In this document: one piece after another, positions 7,913 to 11,636 of the stretch
Layout of the letters: each line of letters starts with the position of its first letter
Numbering within the stretch: the first letter of the stretch is position 1
Source: JAWVEV01 sp033856535
GTDB lineage: Bacteria > Actinomycetota > Thermoleophilia > Miltoncostaeales > Miltoncostaeaceae
Reading direction: 5' to 3'
Assembly: GCA_033856535.1 (NCBI GenBank)
Contig: JAWVEV010000161.1
Span: 1 to 11,636, forward strand
Length of the DNA stretch: 11,636 bases
Made by a program: the position numbers and the translations under genes
Notes under the pieces: model-generated
Databases searched by the model: none
Told to the model about the DNA's origin: nothing
Seen by the model: only the letters and a program-made list of their open reading frames with translations

Positions 7913-9334
7913 GTGAAACGACACCTCGTCGCGTCCGGCGCGACCGTGCTCGCCCTGTGTCTCGGCGCCGGCGGAGCGCTCGCCGCCGACCCGATCGCCC
8001 CCGTTCAGCTCGGGATCCCGATCCAGCCCGAGCACGTCCCCGACAACCCGCTGCTGCAGCTCCTCGCGAACCTGCTCGGCATCGGTGATCCCCCGCCCGG
8101 CGTCGGCGCCGCGGCGGGCGCGGTGCATGCCGCCTCGTCCGGCGCCGGCGGCGTGGACGTCCAACAGGCCGTGCCGGTGGGCGGCGCGGTCGCGGTCTCC
8201 TCGCCGGGGAGCGTCGACGTGCCGATCGGCGTGGCCGGGGGTCCGGACGGCGCCGGCCGCGGCGCGGCCGTGCAGGCGAGCACCTCGCAGGCCACCGCGG
8301 CGGCCGTGAACGACGTCGTCGCGCAGTCGTCCACCCCCGGCGAGGGCGGCGGGGGCGGCGGCGGGGCCGCGGCGCAGTCGAGCGCCGCCCACCAGGTCGT
8401 GCCGGTGGCGATCGGCGCCGCGATCTCGGCGCCGGTGAACCTCAACCTGCCGATCGGCGTGCTCGCCTCGCGCATCGCCGGCGACGTGACCCAGACCGGC
8501 GAGGCGCTGGCGACCGCCTCGGCCTTCAACAACCGGCTGAACCAGGAGGTCGCCGGCGGCGGCGGCCCGGGCAGCGCGACCCAGACGTCCACCAGCGACC
8601 AGGCCGTGCCGATCGCGCTCGGGCTGGCGGTCGCCGCGCCGATCAACATCAACCTCCCGATCGACATCCTGAGCGGCGGCGGCGATCCCTCGCTGGCCGG
8701 CACCCCGGACGGGACGCTCGACGGCGTCCTGCGCGGCCTGCTCTCGATCGGCGCCGACGCGGAGGCGGCGGGCGGCCAGGTCACCCAGACCGCCAGCTCG
8801 CAGGCCACCGCCGTCGCGGCCAACAACGCGGTGGAGCAGTCCGCCGCGGGCGCCGGCGCCGCGAGCCAGACGAGCGCGACCGGCCAGCTGATCCCGGCCG
8901 CCGTGGGCGCCGCGCTCTCGCTGCCGCTCAACGCCAACCTGCCGGTCGGCGTGCTTCAGTCGCCCGCCGGGCTCGCGGGCGAGCCGGTCGAGCAGACCAA
9001 CCAGACCGAGGCCGGCGCCGAGGCGGTCAACTCCGACGTGAACCAGCAGGCGACCCAGCAGGGCACCGGGGGCACCAACACCGCCGCGCAGAGCAGCGAG
9101 AACCAGCAGCTGCTGCCGATCGCGCTCGCGACCGACCTGAGCCTGCCGATCCAGGTCAACCTCCCCATCACGATCCTCGGGCACCCGCTGTTCGAGGACA
9201 GCACCCTCGACCTCTCGATCGTCCAGCGGACGCTCGACGCGGTCGACGCGACGATCGCCGACCCGCTCGGGACCCTCCGGCACGCGCTGCTCGAGGACCC
9301 GCAGGGCACGATCGGGTACCTGCTGAACGGCTGA
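7913..9334 (+). CDS. Secreted cysteine-free repeat protein, possible self-assembling surface protein
   Basis: This 473-residue protein is exported: residues 1-24 form a signal peptide (KRH, a hydrophobic core, then GALA before ADP). The only cysteine is Cys16 inside that core, and LALC is not a convincing lipobox. The mature chain holds five 24-residue hydrophobic motifs at 85-108, 161-184, 230-253, 325-348 and 399-422, with the pattern Q.hP(V/I).h......P.N.NLP(I/V)..L. They are separated by Q/T/S/N/A-rich spacers (119-140, 190-212, 288-311, 357-380) with recurring V.QT, A.A and NN.h.Q elements, plus a Gly7 run at 145-151. The last 50 residues are non-repetitive and acidic. Aromatics are almost absent. 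The QVP...P.N alternation recalls chaplin-type surface proteins, but the chaplin cysteines are missing. A beta-rich cell-surface or matrix role is inference; no catalytic motif is visible. The start is GTG with a strong Shine-Dalgarno. Confidence 0.8.
   Translation: MKRHLVASGATVLALCLGAGGALAADPIAPVQLGIPIQPEHVPDNPLLQLLANLLGIGDPPPGVGAAAGAVHAASSGAGGVDVQQAVPVGGAVAVSSPGSVDVPIGVAGGPDGAGRGAAVQASTSQATAAAVNDVVAQSSTPGEGGGGGGGAAAQSSAAHQVVPVAIGAAISAPVNLNLPIGVLASRIAGDVTQTGEALATASAFNNRLNQEVAGGGGPGSATQTSTSDQAVPIALGLAVAAPININLPIDILSGGGDPSLAGTPDGTLDGVLRGLLSIGADAEAAGGQVTQTASSQATAVAANNAVEQSAAGAGAASQTSATGQLIPAAVGAALSLPLNANLPVGVLQSPAGLAGEPVEQTNQTEAGAEAVNSDVNQQATQQGTGGTNTAAQSSENQQLLPIALATDLSLPIQVNLPITILGHPLFEDSTLDLSIVQRTLDAVDATIADPLGTLRHALLEDPQGTIGYLLNG
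8165..9178 (+). repeat. Five 24-residue coding repeats in the secreted protein
   Basis: The coding units lie at 8165-8236, 8393-8464, 8600-8671, 8885-8956 and 9107-9178, with start-to-start distances of 76, 69, 95 and 74 codons. Units 2-5 share Q, P at the fourth position, a mid-motif P, an N or Q two residues after it, and NLP near the end. Unit 1 is the most diverged (SVDVPIGVA replaces the NLP end). The DNA copies differ clearly, so the array is old and not a recent tandem expansion. Confidence 0.8.
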
Positions 9335-9344
9335 CGCCGGCGGC

Positions 9345-9380
9345 CCGGCCGCGGCGCCCCGATCGGGCGCCGCGGGCCGG
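9345..9380 (+). terminator. Strong GC hairpin after the secreted repeat protein gene
   Basis: GCGGCGCCC (9351-9359) pairs with GGGCGCCGC (9365-9373) around a 5-nt loop. After a one-base bulge at 9374 the stem continues with CCGGCC (9345-9350) and GGCCGG (9375-9380), 15 bp in all. It starts 10 nt after the stop codon. There is no T-run, so termination without a U-tract, as proposed for high-GC actinobacteria, or RNA 3'-end protection is likely. Confidence 0.6.
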
Positions 9381-9391
9381 CCCGCGCGCCC

Positions 9392-9430
9392 GCTCCTCCG
9401 GCGGGTTCCTCCGGCCCGTTCCTCCGACCG
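9392..9430 (+). repeat. Three imperfect 13-bp tandem repeats upstream of the beta-propeller promoter
   Basis: GCTCCTCCGGCGG, GTTCCTCCGGCCC and GTTCCTCCGACCG follow each other without spacers at 9392-9404, 9405-9417 and 9418-9430. They share a TCCTCCG core. They end 23 bp before the -35 element at 9454, so they could be operator repeats or a small minisatellite. Confidence 0.55.
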
Positions 9431-9453
9431 GCCCGCCCCTCCCCGCGCGGTGC

Positions 9454-9483
9454 GTGACAGTTCGTGGACGCCGTTCGTACATT
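9454..9483 (+). promoter_or_regulatory. Promoter of the beta-propeller gene
   Basis: GTGACA (9454-9459, 5 of 6 to TTGACA), an 18-nt spacer, then TACATT (9478-9483, TAnnnT type). The predicted start is near 9490, giving a leader of about 38 nt that contains the Shine-Dalgarno. This is the best promoter match in the window. Confidence 0.6.
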
Positions 9484-9513
9484 CAGCGTCCCCGGCCACC
9501 GCGCCGGACCCCC

Positions 9514-9519
9514 AGGAGG
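9514..9519 (+). promoter_or_regulatory. Shine-Dalgarno of the beta-propeller gene
   Basis: AGGAGG followed by 8 nt and the ATG at 9528. It decides for this start over the in-frame GTG at 9450, which would lie inside the promoter and put 26 residues ahead of the signal peptide. Confidence 0.8.
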
Positions 9520-9527
9520 AGAAGGCG

Positions 9528-11591
9528 ATGTCAGCAGGTGTGGTCTCTGGCCGACGGATCGGCGGGGCAGTGACGGCGCTGCTCATGCTGGCCTTGGCCG
9601 CGTGGATGGCGTTCGCCGCCTCGTCGGCGGTCGCCCTCACGCCCAAGCCGCCGGTCAAGGCCGCGGCGAAGGCGACGCTGGTGGCGTTCCCCTCGTGCGA
9701 GCGCTTCGTCAGCTACGCGCGCCGCGAGGCGCGCAAGCTCGTGGACCCGTTCGGGCTCGCGGGCTACGTCCAGGCCGTCCCGGCCGGGGCCCGCGCCGCG
9801 ATGCCCGAGACCTCCGGCCCGCTCGGCGGCACGATGGCGCCCGCGGCGCCGATGCCGGCCGCGGCCGACGCCGCCGGCGGCGCCCTGCAGACCTCGGGCC
9901 CGACCTTCTCGGGCACGAACCTGCAGGAGGCCGGGGTCGACGAGCCGGACATCGTCAAGACCGACGGCAACCGCATCTTCGCGATCGCCAACTCCAAGCT
10001 CTACGCCGTGGCGCCGGGCGCCCCGCCGAAGCTGCTCGGCTCGCTCGAGCTGAAGGACGTCTGGCCGACCGAGATCCTGCTCCGGGGCGATCGCCTGCTC
10101 GTGATCGGCTCCGAGGCCTTCGCATACCCGATCGAGGACGGTCCGGGGAACGTGCGGATCGCGGCCGACGCGATGATCTTCCCGATGCCGCCGGCGAAGA
10201 CCGTGCTGGCCGAGATCGACGTCTCGAACCCGGCCGACATGAAGGTCGTCACCCGGCTCGAGGTCGAGGGCGGCTACGTGGCCGGCCGGCTGACCGGCTC
10301 GACCGTCCGCCTGGTCACCAACGCCATCCCGAACGCGATCCCGTTCACCGCGCCGGCGAGCGACACCCCGGTCGCCGAGGCCCAGGCCGAGTCGAAGAAC
10401 CGCCGCGCGATCAACAGGGTCACCGCGAGCGACTTCCTGCCGTCCCTCGAGGTCGAGCGTGACGGCAAGGTCGTCCGCCAGGGCAACGCGGTCCCGTGCC
10501 GCGCGGTCACCCACACCGCCCGCTTCAACGGCCTCGGCATGGTCACCGTGCTGACGCTCGACCTGAACGGCGGCCTGAGGATCGTCGACCGCGACGCCGT
10601 CATGACCGACGGCAACACGGTCTACGCGTCGCTGAACAACCTCTACATCGCGAGCCCGCGCTGGTTCGCGCCGAACGAGGACACCGCCGGGATCGACGCA
10701 TCCGGCTCGACCACCCAGATCCACCGCTTCGACATCTCGCAGGCGCTGGAGACCGACTACATGGGCAGCGGCGTCGTCCGCGGCTTCCCGCTCAACCAGT
10801 TCGCGTTCTCCGAGGACAAGGGCAACCTGCGCGTGGCCACCACCGACGACCCGCCGTGGACCGAGGAGGGCCAGCAGGGCGAGAGCGAGAGCTTTGTGAC
10901 CGTCCTGGCGCCCACCGCCAAGGGCCTCTCGCGGATCGGCCAGGTCGGCGGCCTGGGCAAGGGCGAGCGCATCTACGCCGTCCGGATGATCGGCGACCGC
11001 GGCTACGTGGTCACCTTCAAGCAGGTGGACCCGCTCTACACGCTGGACCTGTCGGACCCGACCAACCCGCGGGTGACGGGCGAGCTCAAGATCCCGGGCT
11101 TCTCCTCCTACCTGCACCCCGTCGGCGAGCACAAGCTGATCGGCATCGGTCAGAGCGCCAGCGACGAGGGCCGGACCACCGGCAGCCAGGTCTCCCTGTT
11201 CGACGTCACGGACCCGGCGGCGCCGAAGCGCCTGGCCCAGTACACGATCGGCAAGGGCTACTCGGAGGCCGAGAACGACCACCACGCCGTGATGTTCTGG
11301 GCGCCGACCGGCCTCCTGGCCATCCCGTTCCAGGAGTACGGCGAGTACCCGGGTCCGCCGCCCTTCACCGGCGCGGTCGGCCTCAAGATCGGCGACGACT
11401 CCATTAGCCCGGTCGGTCGGGTGTCGCACCCGGCGATCACGGAGGAGGAGGGCGGCTACACCTGGTACCCGTCCGTCCGTCGCGCGATGGTGATCGGGGA
11501 CGCGCTCTACACGCTCTCCGACCAGGGGATCGGGGCGGCCGACCTGGCCACCCTCGCCGACCGGGGCTTCGTCAGCCTGCCTGCGAAGTAG
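9528..11591 (+). CDS. Secreted C-terminal beta-propeller domain protein (Beta_propel family, PF09826)
   Basis: This 687-residue protein is exported. Residues 1-36 form a signal peptide with RR at 9-10, a hydrophobic core and AVA at 34-36. Family hallmarks are clear: CERFVSYAR near 57-65, an Ala/Pro-rich linker at 84-125, TNLQEAGVDEPDIVKTDG at 130-147, GDRLLVIGS near 187-195, IHRFDIS near 398-404, FPLNQFAFSEDKGNLRVATT near 420-439, GERIYAVRMIGDRGYVVTFK at 479-498, DPLYTLDLSDP at 501-511, ELKIPGFSSYLHP at 519-531 and SLFDVTDPAAPK at 556-567. Only two cysteines occur, Cys57 and Cys324, likely a disulfide between the N-terminal segment and the propeller. The fold is secure, but the molecular function of this family is not established; an extracellular or envelope binding role is inferred. 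It has its own promoter and is followed by a strong hairpin, so it is probably a single-gene unit. Confidence 0.93.
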   Translation: MSAGVVSGRRIGGAVTALLMLALAAWMAFAASSAVALTPKPPVKAAAKATLVAFPSCERFVSYARREARKLVDPFGLAGYVQAVPAGARAAMPETSGPLGGTMAPAAPMPAAADAAGGALQTSGPTFSGTNLQEAGVDEPDIVKTDGNRIFAIANSKLYAVAPGAPPKLLGSLELKDVWPTEILLRGDRLLVIGSEAFAYPIEDGPGNVRIAADAMIFPMPPAKTVLAEIDVSNPADMKVVTRLEVEGGYVAGRLTGSTVRLVTNAIPNAIPFTAPASDTPVAEAQAESKNRRAINRVTASDFLPSLEVERDGKVVRQGNAVPCRAVTHTARFNGLGMVTVLTLDLNGGLRIVDRDAVMTDGNTVYASLNNLYIASPRWFAPNEDTAGIDASGSTTQIHRFDISQALETDYMGSGVVRGFPLNQFAFSEDKGNLRVATTDDPPWTEEGQQGESESFVTVLAPTAKGLSRIGQVGGLGKGERIYAVRMIGDRGYVVTFKQVDPLYTLDLSDPTNPRVTGELKIPGFSSYLHPVGEHKLIGIGQSASDEGRTTGSQVSLFDVTDPAAPKRLAQYTIGKGYSEAENDHHAVMFWAPTGLLAIPFQEYGEYPGPPPFTGAVGLKIGDDSISPVGRVSHPAITEEEGGYTWYPSVRRAMVIGDALYTLSDQGIGAADLATLADRGFVSLPAK

Positions 11592-11604
11592 CTCCCGGCG
11601 GCGC

Positions 11605-11636
11605 GGACCCGGCGGCTCTCTCCCGCCGCCGGGTCC
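11605..11636 (+). terminator. Perfect 12-bp hairpin after the beta-propeller gene
   Basis: GGACCCGGCGGC (11605-11616) and GCCGCCGGGTCC (11625-11636) are exact reverse complements around an 8-nt loop, 13 nt after the TAG stop. The window ends at the last stem base, so a possible T-run cannot be seen. Transcription terminator is the natural reading. Confidence 0.75.

Noticed and set aside
7949..7960. Lipobox (LALC) in the secreted repeat protein
   Set aside because: The residue before Cys is Leu, not Gly, Ala or Ser, and a good signal peptidase I site (GALA before ADP) follows, so a lipoprotein is unlikely.
9392..9430. CRISPR-like array
   Set aside because: Units are 13 bp with no spacers between them, and no cas gene is present.
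9450..9527. Earlier GTG start for the beta-propeller gene
   Set aside because: It overlaps the -35 and -10 elements, has no Shine-Dalgarno, and would place 26 residues before an otherwise well-formed signal peptide. AGGAGG supports 9528.
7337..9658. 773-residue minus-strand open frame opposite the secreted protein gene
   Set aside because: Composition is Arg/Gly/Ala-rich shadow sequence. The plus strand has a Shine-Dalgarno, a signal peptide and ordered repeats, so that is the coding strand.
9531..11429. 632-residue minus-strand open frame opposite the beta-propeller gene
   Set aside because: It is a shadow frame rich in Arg, Val, Asp and Ala with no recognisable domain, while the opposite strand encodes a clear PF09826 protein.

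Overview
The window is very GC-rich with strong G/C third-position bias. It uses many GTG starts, has tightly overlapping genes, and shows TAnnnT-type -10 boxes placed at or next to start codons. Together with a small-type PurL working with PurS and PurQ, this suggests a high-GC actinobacterium, possibly of the Thermoleophilia (Solirubrobacterales/Gaiellales). The lineage is an inference; no marker gene in the window fixes it.

Positions 1-7323, minus strand: a de novo purine operon read right to left as purD-purB-purC-purS-purQ-purL-purF, with purF running off the left edge. PurD makes GAR, PurSQL together convert FGAR to FGAM, PurC makes SAICAR, PurB acts at two lyase steps, and PurF is the committing amidotransferase. 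Five of the six junctions are 4-nt stop/start overlaps: GTGA at purD/purB, purB/purC and purL/purF, ATGA at purC/purS, and an apparent CTGA at purS/purQ. The exception is purQ/purL, with a 43-nt gap. That gap is bridged exactly by a 15-codon mini-ORF, which starts in an ATGA overlap with the purQ stop and ends in TAG sharing a base with the purL GTG. It also holds two mutually exclusive hairpins, one of which buries the purL start.

Positions 7324-7405: a short divergent promoter region. The -10-like hexamer TAGGCT predicts a leaderless purD transcript, and TACGAT sits just upstream of the rightward gene.

Positions 7406-11591, plus strand: three envelope-directed genes. The first encodes a small protein with two membrane segments and no recognised family. 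The second encodes a cysteine-free secreted protein built from five 24-residue hydrophobic Q..P...P.N.NLP motifs separated by Q/T/N/A-rich spacers; it looks like a self-assembling surface protein and is faintly chaplin-like. The third encodes a secreted C-terminal beta-propeller protein (Beta_propel family, PF09826) with its own promoter and Shine-Dalgarno. Strong GC hairpins follow the second and third genes. The most unusual points are the purQ/purL bridge, the CTG start of purQ and the repeat architecture of the secreted protein. No mobile element, CRISPR array, tRNA or rRNA was seen.
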